DNA of 64,000 nucleotides. It comes from CAWAMR01 sp963783095 (GTDB lineage Bacteria; Planctomycetota; Planctomycetia; Gemmatales; Gemmataceae). This document shows positions 49,098-60,700 of this stretch, in pieces. The stretch covers positions 1-64,000 of the forward strand of contig CAWAMR010000014.1 of NCBI GenBank assembly GCA_963783095.1, read 5' to 3'. The number at the start of each line of letters is the position of its first letter. The stretch's first letter is position 1. The notes below the pieces were generated by a model that ran no database searches, had not been told where the DNA came from, and was given only the letters and a program-made list of their open reading frames with translations. The position numbers and the translations under genes were made by a program.

Positions 49098-50142
49098 ATG
49101 CAAACGACCCTCAACGCGGCGGCGGAGAGTTATCTACGTGCGAAGAGCTTGTCACGTGGAACTCGCAATGAATACCGCTCGACTCTTCGGAAATGGGAGC
49201 AATGGGGAGCGGGTGCCCCGATCGAGAGCTTGCGACGAAAGGAAATTCGCGAGTTTCTGGATTGGGTGTACGAGCGTGCGGTCGGAGATAAAGGGACCAA
49301 CCCAGGTCGCACCGCAAACAAGGCTCGCGAGCACCTGCGCGCTGTCATTTCGTGGGCTTGGGAACAGGAACTTATCGACTCTCCACCGCGGTTTCCGAAA
49401 CCAAGGGATCAACGCGATGTAGCGGGCCGACACTATCTCACCAAAGCCGAAATCAACGCCCTCTACTTTGCTACACATAAGATGGAGCGACCACGGGGCT
49501 GGTACGGCCCGATTCCGGTCGGACGGTACTGGCGAAGCGCCCTCGTCGTATTTTTCAATTACGGCGTTGACACCGGCACCATCTGGAAGTCTGCGCCCTT
49601 TCACGAGCCGGTCCTTTGGCGACACGTATCGTGGAGTCGGCAATCGCCGGATCGTGAAGTCAAGGAGCAGTCGCGTTGGGGATGGCTTTTCTATCGCAGG
49701 GTGAAGACGGGTAAGACGTTCTATCGGCCAATGAATCGTGTCGTTCACGCACACATCAAGGCAATCATGCCGGAGAGTCCGCGTCTCGACGCCCCCGTAT
49801 TCCTTGGTGGCGGATCGAGGCCGAAACGTTCGCTTCCAAGAGCTCTGCGACCTCGCGAATATCAAGCCGAGGACCAATGTTGAGACAAGTGCAAACGAGC
49901 CTTGGGAGCTCAAGGATCTTCGCAAGACGTGTGCCACCTACTACGACGAGCACATGCCTGAGTCGTCGATCGAAATTCTCGGCCATTCGGTCGGCGGAAT
50001 CACCTATCGCCACTATGCGCATCGCGCACCGTTGGCGTTCAGGGCGATAATGACGCTTCCGCAACCAACGGCATTCTCAGCACTTACCAGAGGATATGAT
50101 GGCGAATGTCCCTGCTGCCGACGCCAATTTGCGGATGCTTGA
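49098..50142 (+). CDS. Tyrosine-type site-specific integrase, frameshifted
   Basis: About 348 residues. N-terminal SAM-like DNA-binding domain: MQTTLNAAAESYLRAKSLSR, GTRNEYRSTLRKWEQWG and REHLRAVISWAWEQELIDSP. Central part: HYLTKAEINALYFATHKMER. After a one-base shift near 49815: ELCDLANIKPRTNVETSANE, WELKDLRKTCATYYDEHMPE, ILGHSVGGITYRHYAHRAP, in which Arg, His and Tyr of the tyrosine recombinase site can be placed. A 23-bp hairpin begins 3 bases after its stop codon. Confidence 0.82.
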
Positions 50143-50144
50143 TT

Positions 50145-50167
50145 GCGGTGGTCGATCAGACCGATAG
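50145..50167. repeat. Hairpin repeat at the 3' end of the integrase
   Basis: Reads GCGGTGGTC-GATCA-GACCGATAG, a diverged copy of the 23-bp hairpin found perfectly at 40253-40275, followed by GCCCAA as in the other copies. Same orientation as all other copies. Confidence 0.7.
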
Positions 50168-50397
50168 GCCCAACGAATCGAGAGTAACCAAACCAAATCC
50201 ACAAGAATGCAGAGCCAAATTTCCTGCGGCGGAACAGTTCTTGGTGAGGGAAGTGTCAAATGCGCGGCAAGTCTCGGTTTGAAACTAGTTAAGATTCCTA
50301 TAGGGTTTGGTTTGAATTTGGCTCATTCTTGCACGACGTCGACATAAAGAACGTAATATGGACAATTGCACCGAGGCGCGGCATGAGGGCCTGAAGG

Positions 50398-51029
50398 ATG
50401 AGTGACATCATTCAAATTTCACCATTCCCACCAGTGAAGTGGGATGTGCACCGATGGATTGGCAAGGTCTTGTTGCCCTCCTCGTCTGGTTTTCAGCGGC
50501 GTTCGAGCATCGACCTGTCGCTCCTCGATAACCAGCCGTCCGATGGTTCGGTCCGGCTGGAGGTGGCGGAAGGATTCAGAAGTCGGAAAGCGAAGCAGGG
50601 TCAGTTGAAGCCGATGCCACCTGGAGTTGATCAGTCAAATGCGTTCCAGTACCTGCTTGACAACGAGGCCGTCGTCGCCGCGGCCATTGGCCATGCGCTG
50701 TTGGCCTACTATACTCCCAACCCGGACGTGTACGCGGAACGCCATAATTACCTGTCGAATTTTGGGAGGATTCTTTGCCGGTGATTACTGAAGTGGCAGG
50801 GTTGCGTCCACTTCTGGGTCTGGCCACCGTCCATGTGCTTGGAGCCTCCTTCGACGGGGCAGCCTACCTCGGATTCGTCTTCGGTTGCGATTGGGACGCC
50901 GCTCACGGTGTCGGTGTGATCACTCATCGGTCTCGAGTGATCAATACTGGGCTGGCGGAAATCTGCCTCAATAACCGCCAGGCTGTGGATGACGCGATGC
51001 GGCAAATAGAAACCACTGGCGACCAGTGA
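50398..51029 (+). CDS. DUF6985-like protein, frameshifted
   Basis: About 210 residues in two frames joined near 50780. First part MSDIIQISPFPPVKWDVHRW and VDQSNAFQYLLDNEAVVAAA; second part LPVITEVAGLRPLLGLATVH, AAYLGFVFGCDWDAAHGVGV and ITHRSRVINTGLAEI. The GxxFGCxWDxxHGxGV block is the hallmark of DUF6985-type proteins, often next to toxin immunity genes. It lies between the integrase and an integrase remnant, so it is probably cargo. Confidence 0.65.
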
Positions 51030-51227
51030 GGAACGCCGACGCAGGGGATTAGGCCGCCCGTGCCACGCTGACCGTGACCGCCGCGACCGGCGTCGAGAAC
51101 CAGGCCGCATGGAATCGGTTCCGGGGGGCCGAGCCGCCAGCCCGTAATTGGTGCCCAAAGCCCCGAGGAATTCGATATCGCTCCATGCGGCAACTGCGCG
51201 TAGGCTTGTCTTTAAGGAGGGCTTGCA

Positions 51228-51723
51228 GTGTCGTTGCTGTGGATTAGGATCAGAGCCCGTGGACCGCACCCCCTTACAGGGGGGTATGAGGTAGTGCCTG
51301 CCCGAATCGCTGTCCAGCTGACCGATGTTCGCTCCTGTCTCGAACGTGCCGGCAGCCGATTGGCACCATATAGCGAACTTCCTGACCCAACGCTGAAAGG
51401 ATGGCGGGCAACTCAGGCAACCGGTAGGCATGATGAATATCTCCGTTGGTCGGCGCTGGTCGCGGAGGTTAAACAAGCCATCGCTCTTGGAAGTGACAGA
51501 GAAATCGACGATCGGGCGGCACTCGCACAACGATGCATTGAGCTAATTCTGGACAAGCGTTTTTTGCTGGTAGTTTGCCCTCTCTGCAGTCGTGATTATG
51601 GCCCGGAAGAATGCGAAATGTCAGGATGGGATTCGGTGTCTGGCCCGCGCCGGCGTTGGCGGTCGTCGCTTGGTTTGTCCCGCCGGCCACACGTTGATGG
51701 TCCAACAGACCTGGGTCGCGTGA
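51228..51723 (+). CDS. Hypothetical protein with a zinc-ribbon-like Cys set, frameshifted
   Basis: About 165 residues. MSLLWIRIRARGPHPLTGGY, LVAEVKQAIALGSDREIDDR, FLLVVCPLCSRDYGPEECEM; after a shift near 51650 the other frame gives GGRRLVCPAGHTLMVQQTWV and a stop at 51723. C-x-x-C plus C-x-x-GH could form a zinc site. Correcting the shift makes the second half of the motif visible, which supports the corrected end. Function unknown; neighbour of the DUF6985-like gene. Confidence 0.55.
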
Positions 51724-51762
51724 ATGAGGTAGTATGGCTGGTTCTCGGAAAAGGCACATTAA

Positions 51763-51855
51763 ATGGCCTCGCACGCGAGTCCCCGCACTACGAAGCTTTA
51801 TGACCGCACCAATGACCAGGTCACGTTCGATGAGGCCGAAAAGATAACATCATGA
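51763..51855 (+). pseudogene. C-terminal remnant of a second tyrosine integrase
   Basis: 30 codons reading MASHASPRTTKLYDRTNDQV then TFDEAEKITS and stop. GHASPRTTKLYDRT is the end of many phage-type integrases and contains the catalytic His and Tyr region. The rest of the gene is missing. A hairpin repeat starts 46 bases after its stop, as with the intact integrase at 49098-50142. Confidence 0.75.
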
Positions 51856-51901
51856 CGACCGGGAGCGATTCGGGGTAATTCAGTTCCATTTGTGTTTCGC
51901 T

Positions 51902-51924
51902 GCGTCGGTCGATCAGACCAACGC
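51902..51924. repeat. Hairpin repeat after the integrase remnant
   Basis: GCGTCGGTC-GATCA-GACCAACGC, one mismatch in the stem, followed by GCCCAA. Same orientation and flank as the copies at 40253 and 50145. Confidence 0.8.
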
Positions 51925-52286
51925 GCCCAACCGGAGAGCGGAAAAGAGGCCAGAAGAAACCTGTGCGAAACGATCAGACCAAGCGGACGAGCGAACAAGT
52001 CGATCGACTTCATCCCGTGCTTCTTTCGCGCCTGGTAGAACTCGTCCGCGGGTTTTGAAGTTGGCAATCGCTCGGCGATGGCGACATCAGGGGCCCGTCG
52101 AGTGTACGCCGAGCGATACACGACGAAGCCCGAGAAGTCCCATTTGGGACTCAACTCGTACTACGGCGAGTGGTACGCCTTGTAGTTCGACTCTGCCCTG
52201 ATGCGACTGAGCGGTTCACGGGCGAATATAGAGAGCATTAGGCGTCCCAGGAAACGCTCAGGATCGACACTTTTTCGTCTCACCGC
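51925..52286. other. Region without a confident gene
   Basis: A minus-strand reading frame with SPKWDFSGFVVYRSAYTRRA and ADEFYQARKKHGMKSIDLFA looks weakly protein-like, but its continuation runs through the hairpin repeat, so at most a fragment is present. Nothing else seen before the LysR gene. Confidence 0.3.
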
Positions 52287-53224
52287 TCAGGGCTGTCTGA
52301 GCTTATCGAAGAGTGTATCGGCAAATAATTGCATTGGCATTTGTTGTGTTACGCTTCTCCTCCGGACAAGTTTCATGACGATTCGCCCGAAGAATCGACT
52401 CATCGACCGCTCGTGAAGGCCAGCGAGCGGAGGATGATTTGGCAACGCAACAACCAAGCCGATCCCGAATCCCATCATGACGTACCGCCGGATGACCGAG
52501 GAGTAACCAGCTTCTACTTGACGCGCTTGGGTTTGAAAGACGCCAAGTTTTTCCAAGGCGGCAGAAATTGCCGGATCGGGAATCTGACGCGAGCGTTCGG
52601 CATTGATGAGCGGATAACCGAGTAGATCCGCAGGCTGAACGACGCGCTTTCTTGCCAACGGGTGATCGGCAGGAGTGACCAGGACCAAATCCAGTTCGTA
52701 CGCGGTATCGAATTTCAACCACGGGCTGGTTGGTTCTGTTCGGAAGTCGGGAAGCAATCCAAGATCCGCCTCTCCCGACTCAACACTGGCGGCGACGCGG
52801 TCCACCGTCAGTTCCAACAGGCTTAGCCGGATCTGAGGATGCCGGCGCGTGAATTCGACAACCGTTTCCCCGAGATCATCGGCAAGGGTGCGTTCGGTCG
52901 CGGCGATGGTCAGCTTGATTTCTCGAGTATTCTCGGCCTCATGCAGACTCCGTTTTAAAGCGTCAGCGCCAGCGACGATTGGCGCGGCCAGGTCGACCAG
53001 CCTTTGGCCGGCCACGGTCAATCGCGAGCCGCGCGCCTGGCATCCAACAGTCTTGTTCCCAGCACCCGTTCCAGGGAATGTACTTGTTCCCAGACTGTCG
53101 GTTGCGATAGGCTCAGGGAATCGGCGGCAGCCGCCAGGCTTCCCAGTCGCGAGGCTTCACAGAAGCTGCGCAGTTGTTGAAGGCTCATTTCTTTGAAACG
53201 ATGACGCGGAATAGCGCGGGCCAT
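52287..53224 (-). CDS. LysR family transcriptional regulator, frameshifted
   Basis: About 312 residues. Winged helix-turn-helix at the N-terminus: SLQQLRSFCEASRLGSLAAA, ADSLSLSQPTVWEQVHSLER, VLGTRLLDARRA. After a one-base shift near 53025 comes LTVAGQRLVDLAAPIVAGAD and the effector domain: VVEFTRRHPQIRLSLLELTV, ESGEADLGLLPDF, LVTPADHPLARKRVVQPADL, GYSSVIRRYVMMGFGIGLVV. The arrangement is CysB-like. It is divergent from the large secreted enzyme genes (218 bases between starts), which are therefore likely targets. Confidence 0.88.
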
Positions 53225-53442
53225 GAGTAATCCTCATTAGGTTTTCCCTAAGTTACCATAAGCCAAAATAAGGGTATGACAAGCTTGAGAAAAACCCAAA
53301 CGGCCCTATGTTGAACTCAACTTGTGAGTCCTCCCGCGATCTCTTCTGTCCCCCACTCGCTCGTTCAACAGCTTATAAATTTGCCGAAACCGCCCCACCG
53401 AACCTCCAGGTAACGTGTTCGCCTCCCTCCGAGGAACCTCTC

Positions 53443-56400
53443 ATGATGCCACGTCTTGGATCCGCCCCATGCTGGCTCCCGCTCATTCTCCTAATGGCTA
53501 TCGACGCCCAAAGCTCTCTGGCTCAAGACGCCAAGGAGCCCACCGGGCCAAACCTCGCAGTGGTTCTCGGCGGCAAGCCGGAACTTTGGAAAGCCAATCC
53601 GGTGCATGCCGCCAAAGTGGATTACTCGATCGTCGACAGCGCCGGCCGGCCGATGCTTGTCGCCGGGCCGAGCGGGATCGATTTAACGACGGTATCGAGT
53701 ATCGCCCGCGACACGGAGATTCGCGTGGTGCTGCGCTGCACGTCTCCGAAGGACGCCGGCACGAGCGCCAATTTCTTCGCTGGTTTCAAGAGGTTGACCG
53801 ACCCCGTGGATGGCCCCTTGACGGCAGGGTTGTACCGACCGGCCGCCCCCGGCTATTCGCAAATCCTCTTCTGGAGTATGGCGGCGCTGCCGGGGCAAAA
53901 GGCCGGTCTGAACGGAACCTACAATGTGAGATCTCTGCCGCGCGGCCGACTTACCTGGCCGGAATTGACGCGCCGGCACGTCGAACAGGATTCCGCCTCC
54001 GAACCGTCCCTGGACGAACGCTGGATCACTTATCGCTACGTCCTGCGCAAGAACAGCCTGCAGCTTTACATGGACGACCGTCTGGTCGGCGAACGGCGCG
54101 ACCCCAAGCTCGACACGACCGGTTTTTTCCGTCTCCGGCTCAACAACAACATGCAGTTGGCCTCGTTGACCATCCACGAGCCAACTTCCGAGGAGCCGCG
54201 TCTCGAGATGGTGGCGATGACGGGTTATCTCAACTCCGGGACATTCCAGGGCCAGACGCTCAAGCGCGAGGGTCTGCCGGTAACGGTCAATGTGGGAAAC
54301 ATCAAATTCGTGCTGCCTGCGCTCGATGCCAAGGGACGCGATCACGTCGATCTCCATGATTCGTGGCTGTTTAGCGGCCTGGTCGAAGGCCCTCACGACG
54401 GCTTGGAAGGGGACACAGCGCGCTGGCGCGGTGCCCTGACGCCCGACTCGCGGCGAATCCAGTTCCGCATTCGTAACGCCAGGTACTCCAAACTGCATTT
54501 GCTGGCCGCCTTCACCGGCGAGGCCGATACGACACCGGTCGTGACCGCCCAGTTCTACAGGGGCGGTGCGGGCCATCCCGTCAATTTCAGCGCGCGTGTG
54601 CCTCTTTTTTCCGCACCGGCCCAGGTCCATGCTCTACCGCAGGTGCTCGCCAACGGCCTCAAAGGAAATCTGCATCTGATCACCATCCCTCTCGAACCGA
54701 ACGGCCTCGACGCTCTGGGCGACGAGAATCACCTGGAATTTGAACTGACCAAGGAAGTTCGTCTCTATCGCAGTTTCCCCGATCCCGCTTACTACAGCTT
54801 CCACGGTACTGGTCTACCGAGCGGCGTTCACGTCTTCGGCATCACTCTCGAACGACCCACTGTCGAAGTGAGCTTTCAACCGGACAAGGTCGCTCATATC
54901 TGGACCGCGCCGGCCCAACCGAGCTACACCGCGACGCTCCGCAACCTGACGAACGCGGAGCAAGCAGTTGAGTTGGAACTGAGCACGACGAGCCACGATG
55001 GCCTGGAAAAGACAACCGTGCGTCAGGCGGTCAAAATGGCCCCGGGAGCAGAGCAACTGGTCAAACTGCCGGTACAATTTAAGAAGTACGGCCATCACGA
55101 CGTCGAGTTGAAGATCGTTTCCGGCGGCGAGACCCAGACGCGAAAGCGAAGTATTGCGTTGCTGCACCCCGACACGCGCGAACGCGGCAGTTGGGAGGAG
55201 GGCAAGGGTCCGATCTTCGGCATGTGGGATTGGAACGGAGGGCACCTCACGATCAGCGGCATGGATCGGCTGCGAGTGGCGGCCGCCCTGGGCGTTGAGT
55301 CGTCCATGAACTCCTTCGTCGATCTGCCCAAAGAAGAACAGGATTTCCTCGAGTCGATCGGTGCCAAGACCTTCTACATCACTACTCAGCTCTACATGAA
55401 CAAAAACAGCCTTGGCGGCAAGGAGTGGGATCCCAAGAAGCCGGCCGAGATGCAGGAAGCCTTGATCAAATGGCTCAAGACTCAAAAAATGGCGAAGCCG
55501 TCGAAAATCAACCAGCCCAGTCTGGTCGTTTTCTTCGCCGAGCCGATCATTGGCCCCGTCTCCTATATGAGTTTCCCGGAATACTACGGCGACCCGCCAT
55601 ACCAGTTGACCGCGTCCGAGCGGGAGAACTACAAGAAGATGCTCGACCAGTTCGTCATTGCCGCGGCGGCGATCAAGAAGGAGTGGCCCAACGCGAAATG
55701 CCTGATGCCTTGGGGTCTGCCCAGTTACCCGATCCCGTTTCTTCGCGAGAGCAAGGTAGCGACGGCGCTGATGGACGGGCCGGCCATTGACCTCATCCTC
55801 TTCGAACGCATGCCGGAGATGCAGTGCCACCAGGTGACCTATGCTTCGACGATGTGGCAACTCAAACAAGAATGGCTCAAGACCGGAAAGCCCTGGCCGA
55901 CACTCACGACGGTTGAAGGAGTTCGCGCCTCGCCCGCCCGGCCCGGTGCCATCACTGCTCAGCAGGAGGCCGATCACACCGTCCGGTCCGTGCTGCTGCT
56001 GGCAGCGTTCAACACGACCCGTTTCCTCGGCTGGCCGTCGCTTTCGCATTGCGCGGGTGCCTGGGGCGAAAGCCACTATGGCTCCGGACTTGTCGAGCCT
56101 CCGCCACTGCTGAATCCCCGGCCAATCTTTTCCGCCTATGCCGCGATGACCCGACAACTCAATCGCATGAATTTCGTCAAGATGCTGCCCACGCCCAGCT
56201 CGACCGTCTTCTGCTGCCAGTTCAAGCATTACAAGACGGGCGAGTTGCTCCACGTTTTCTGGAACGTACGCGGCCTTCGACCGGTGACTCTTCACGTCGC
56301 TCCCGGCGCAAAATCACCCGATTCGATTCGATGGACAATGCGACCGAACTATTGGCCGATGCGAAATTCACCATCTCCCCGTCGCCCTGTTACATCCGCG

Positions 56401-57525
56401 GCCTCACCGAAGATGCCAAGTTTACGCTGGGCGAACCGGACCACTCCGATTCCACGCCGGGAGCGAACGCCGTTCGATTGGGAGAACTGGGCGACGGCAC
56501 GTGGAAACTTTCCGCCGAGCGCGACGCCGACTATGAAAACGTCCACCTCGAATTCGTGAAGAAATTCCCGGCCAAATTCACGGCGAAACCGGAAGCCGAG
56601 CAGCAAGGGCATGGCAAAGGACTTGCGATTCATCTGGAAAAGCCGGAAAAGGAACGCCGGACGATGCCCTTCTATACAACGCTCACGCCCGCGAAACCGC
56701 TGGTGATCACCGGCAAGGCAAGCCACCTTGGGCTCTGGGTCAAGGCGGCGAGCGACTGGGGCCGAGTCGTCTACTGCCTGCGGGACGCCAAGGGCGAGCG
56801 CTGGCTCAGCGTCGGCACGAAAGGCGAATGGAACGTCGATGACGTCCATTCCTGGAGCACGTTCAACTTCGATGGCTGGCGAGTACCTGACATTTGAGTT
56901 GCCCGGCAACTCGCCCTACGATCTCTATCGCGAAGCCGGCACGAGCTTCTGGGGTCACTGGGGCGATGGGGACGGGCTGATCGATTTGCCGCTGACGCTG
57001 GAAAAGATCATCGTGGAACGGCGCACCCACGTTATCCACGGCACGGAGCAATTGCCGGCGAAAGCCGACGACGTGGTCCTTGGCGGCCTCTATGCAGAAT
57101 ATGAAACGCCTGCCAACAAAGGCGACGAAGTGGTGCGTTTGTCTCGACTGCGCATGCCCTTGCCGGCTGGCGAGCCGAAGCTCGGAAATCCGATTGCGAA
57201 TCTGCTCCAGACCGGCGTCGGAGCCGCGCCGGAAATCACCAAGGTGGTGCCGCCCGAACGCGAATACGATGGCCGGCGCTGCCATGTGCACTTCGCAACA
57301 CTCGCCGCCGCGAAGAGCTACGATGTGTGGGTATCGACTTATCCCGACGGCCGGGGCGCGATTCCCCTCGGCGAGAAATGGACTGCTCCCGGCCAGCTAT
57401 TGACCGGCTTGGCACCGAACGTCGATTTGTACCTGTTCGTCGTCGCCAAGGACGCCAAAGAGATTCCGTCCAAGCCATCCAAAGGATTCAAGGTCAATTT
57501 GAAGGATATGTTTCCGATGAAGTAG
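53443..57525 (+). CDS. Large secreted glycoside hydrolase-like protein (paralogue 1), frameshifted
   Basis: About 1,360 residues. Signal peptide MMPRLGSAPCWLPLILLMAI. N-terminal region (30-280) looks like a concanavalin-type beta sandwich (RWITYRYVLRKNSLQLYMDD, then FFRLRLNNNMQLASLTI). A second beta region follows (LHLLAAFTGEADTTPVVTAQ). From about residue 575 a barrel-like domain: KGPIFGMWDWNGGHLTISGM, then VVFFAEPIIGPVSYMSFPEY (candidate acid/base Glu near 697) and TTVEGVRASPARPG (candidate nucleophile near 823). The C-terminal third is beta-rich, with KASHLGLWVKAASDWGRVVY and GTSFWGHWGDGDG. Shifts near 56300 and 56880. Family not identified; hydrolase activity is inferred from layout. Confidence 0.7.
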
Positions 57526-57729
57526 CTGGCTTGAGGGGGCGGGCGGGAAGCAACAGGGGCGGGAAACAAAAGCGGACGGAGCCAGGAAGTCCTGCTTTAG
57601 CCGGACCTACGGCAATCTCTCGCAACGTCCATGTGACCCGCCGTCTGTCAACTTCCGCTGCTGCTTCGGCAACGAGACTTCAGAGGTAATTCATCCCCAC
57701 GGGTCTTCTTCTCCCACCAGGTATCCTCC

Positions 57730-60700
57730 ATGCCGCGACAACTCCGTTCCGCCCTGCATCACTCGCACTTGTTCCTTCTGACCGCCGTCGTCGCTACCAC
57801 TTTTGTGACGAGCCGCTGTGCCCAGGTTGGCAAGCCGCCGGCTCCGGTGAGCCTCACTAAGATTCTCGGTGGGCAAGACGCTCTCTGGCGCGCCACCACC
57901 CCGATCAAGGTTGATGACCCCGATTACCGGGTTGTCGAGATCGACGGCCAGCCGGCGGTCGTCGTCGGACCGAACGGCCTCGACCTGGCCACGGCCGAGC
58001 CTCTCACGCGCGACACCGAAATTCGCGCTGTGTTGCAGTTCACGTCGCCGAAAGATGTTGGCACCAAGGTCCACATCTATGCCGGCTCCAAAAAGATTAA
58101 CGCGACCGATCCTGACAGCCCGCTGGCGACAGGCCTGACGATCCATCCCGGGCCGAGTTATGCGCAAAAACTTTACTGGGGCACCGGGCGAATGCCCGGC
58201 CAGAAAGAGCCGCCGTCCGGCATCTACTACTCGAGGAACCTGCCTCGTGATCGGCTCGCTTGGCCCGAATTGACACGCCGCCGCGTTGAGCAAGAAGCCG
58301 GCGCTGAGCCAATGCTGGAACAGCGCTGGTTCACCCTGCGTTACATCCTGCGCAAGAATGTTGTCCAGGTTTATCTCGACGATCGACTGCTGCGCGATGG
58401 CCGGGATCCGACGCTCGACACCACAGGCCATTTCCGTTTGCGCCTTTTCGACAACATGCGACTGGCTTCGTTGCGTCTTCGCGAGCTGCCGCCGGAAGAA
58501 CCGCGTTTCGAGACCGTCCCTCTCGCCGGTTACGTCAATGCCGGACAATTTCAGGGACAAGCGTTGAAGCGGGAAGGGTTGCCGTCGGCCGTCGAGGTTG
58601 CCGGCGTGAAGTTCGCGCTGCCGGTGCCGGACGCGAAAGGGCGCGACCACGTCGATCTCCACCCGTCCTGGCTCCGCTGCGGCCTGCTCGAAGGGGGCTT
58701 CGACGCCGTGAGAGGCGACGCTGCTCGTTGGCGCGGCGCCATGAGCCCCGACCCGGCTCGCATCCAGTTCCGCGTTCGCAACGGGCCATATACCAAACTC
58801 CATTTGCTGGCGGCTTTCACGGGAGAGCCGGATACCACGCCCGTTGTCACCGCCCAGTTCTATCGCGCCGGACGCCGGCCATCCGGTCAACTTCACCGGC
58901 CGGGTGCCGCTCTTTACCGCACCGGCCCAGGTTCAAGCGTTGCCGGCCCAACTGGCCAACGGCGTCCAGGGGAATCTGCACCTGGTCACGATTCCGCTCG
59001 AGCCAAACGGGCCGCCGCCTTCAGCGACCAGGATCACCTGGAGTTCGAGCTGACCAAGGAAGTTCGCATCTACCGCTGCTTTCCCGATCCGATGTATTAC
59101 AGCAGTCACGCCGCCGGCCTGCCCAGCGGCGTCCATGTGTTCGCCATCACGCTGGAACGACCTGCGGTCGAGGTCGATTTCCAGCCCGACAAGGTTGCTC
59201 ACATCTGGACCGCGCCGGCGCAGCCGAGCTATACCGCCAAGCTGCGGAACTCGACGTCCGTCGAGCAAGCCGTCGAGCTGCAACTGACGACCACGAGCCA
59301 CGATGGCCTGGAAAAAACAACCGTGCGCCAGACGGCCAAACTGGCCCCGGGCGCGGAGCAGGCGGTCAAGCTGCCGCTGCAAGTGAAAAAGCACGGCCAT
59401 CATGACGTCGAACTGAAGATTCAGTCAGCCGGCGAGACGCGCACCCAGAAGCGCAGTCTCGCCTACCTCCATCCCGACACGCGCGAGCGCGGCAACTGGG
59501 AAGAGGGCAAGGGGCCGATCTTCGGCATGTGGGACTGGAACGGCGGCCATCTCACCATCAAGGGCATGGATCGGCTGCGCGTCATGGCCGCCCTCGGTGT
59601 CGAGTCGTCCATGGGTTCGTTCGTCAATCTGCCGAAGGAAGAACAGGATTTTCTGGCCTCGATCGGCGCCAAGTCCTTTTTCCTCGCCTACCAACTGACG
59701 ATGGACAAGGACAGCCTCGGCGGCAAGGAATGGGATCCGTCGAAACCGGCCGAGATGCAGGAAGCCCTGATCAAATGGCTCAAGAGCCAGAAGATGGCCA
59801 AGCCGTCGAAGATCAACCAACCCGATCTGGCGGTCTTTTTTGCCGAGCCGATGCTCGGTCCCGTCTCGTACATGAGCTCAGCCGGAACACTACGGCGATC
59901 CGCCCTACCAGATGACGCCGGAGGAACGGGCCGCCTACAAGAAATACCTGGACCAGTTCCTCATTGCTGCGTCGGCCATCAAGAAGGAATGGCCCAACGC
60001 GAAGTGCCTGATGCCGTGGGGCATTCCCAGTTTCCCGATCCCGTTCCTCCGCGAAAGCAAGGAGGCAACGGCTTTGATGGACGGCCCGGCCCTCGACCTG
60101 ATCCTGTTCGAGCGCATGCCGGAGATGCAGATGCCACCAGGTGACGTTCGCCTCGACGATGTGGCAACTCAGGCAGGAATGGCTCAAGACCGGCAAACCG
60201 TGGCCTAGACTGAGTACCGTCGAGGGCGTCTGCACCTCGCCGGCCCGGCCCGGCGCGATCACCGCGCAGCAAGAGGCCGACCACACGATCCGGGCCGTCA
60301 TGATCCTGGCCGCCTACAACACCACTCGGTTCCTGGGCTGGCCTACGGCGTCGCATTGTGCCGCTGCCTGGGGCGAAACCCATTACGGTGCCGGACTGTG
60401 CGAGCCGTTGCCGTTACTGAGTCCCCGGCCTGTCTATTCCGCCTATGCGACGATGACCCGGCAGCTCAATCGCATGAATTTCGTCAAGCTGTTGCCGACG
60501 CCGAGCCCGACCGTCTTCTGCTGTCAGTTCAAGCATTACAAGACGGGTGAGTTGCTGCACGTTTTCTGGAACGTGCGCGGCCAACGGCCCGTCACGTTGT
60601 GTCTGGATGGCGCGGAGAAGGCCCTCGTGCATGACGACATGGACAACCCGATTGTTGGGAATCACCCTGCGGGTCAGATCACCTTCCCGGCAACGACATC

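Noticed and set aside
51798..52154. Minus-strand frame of 118 codons after the integrase remnant
   Set aside because: Its C-terminal half is translated from the hairpin repeat and the antisense of the integrase tail, so it cannot be a real complete gene.
54814..56295. 493-codon minus-strand reading frame
   Set aside because: Antisense to the first large secreted enzyme; composition (Arg/His/Gly-rich) is that of a shadow frame.
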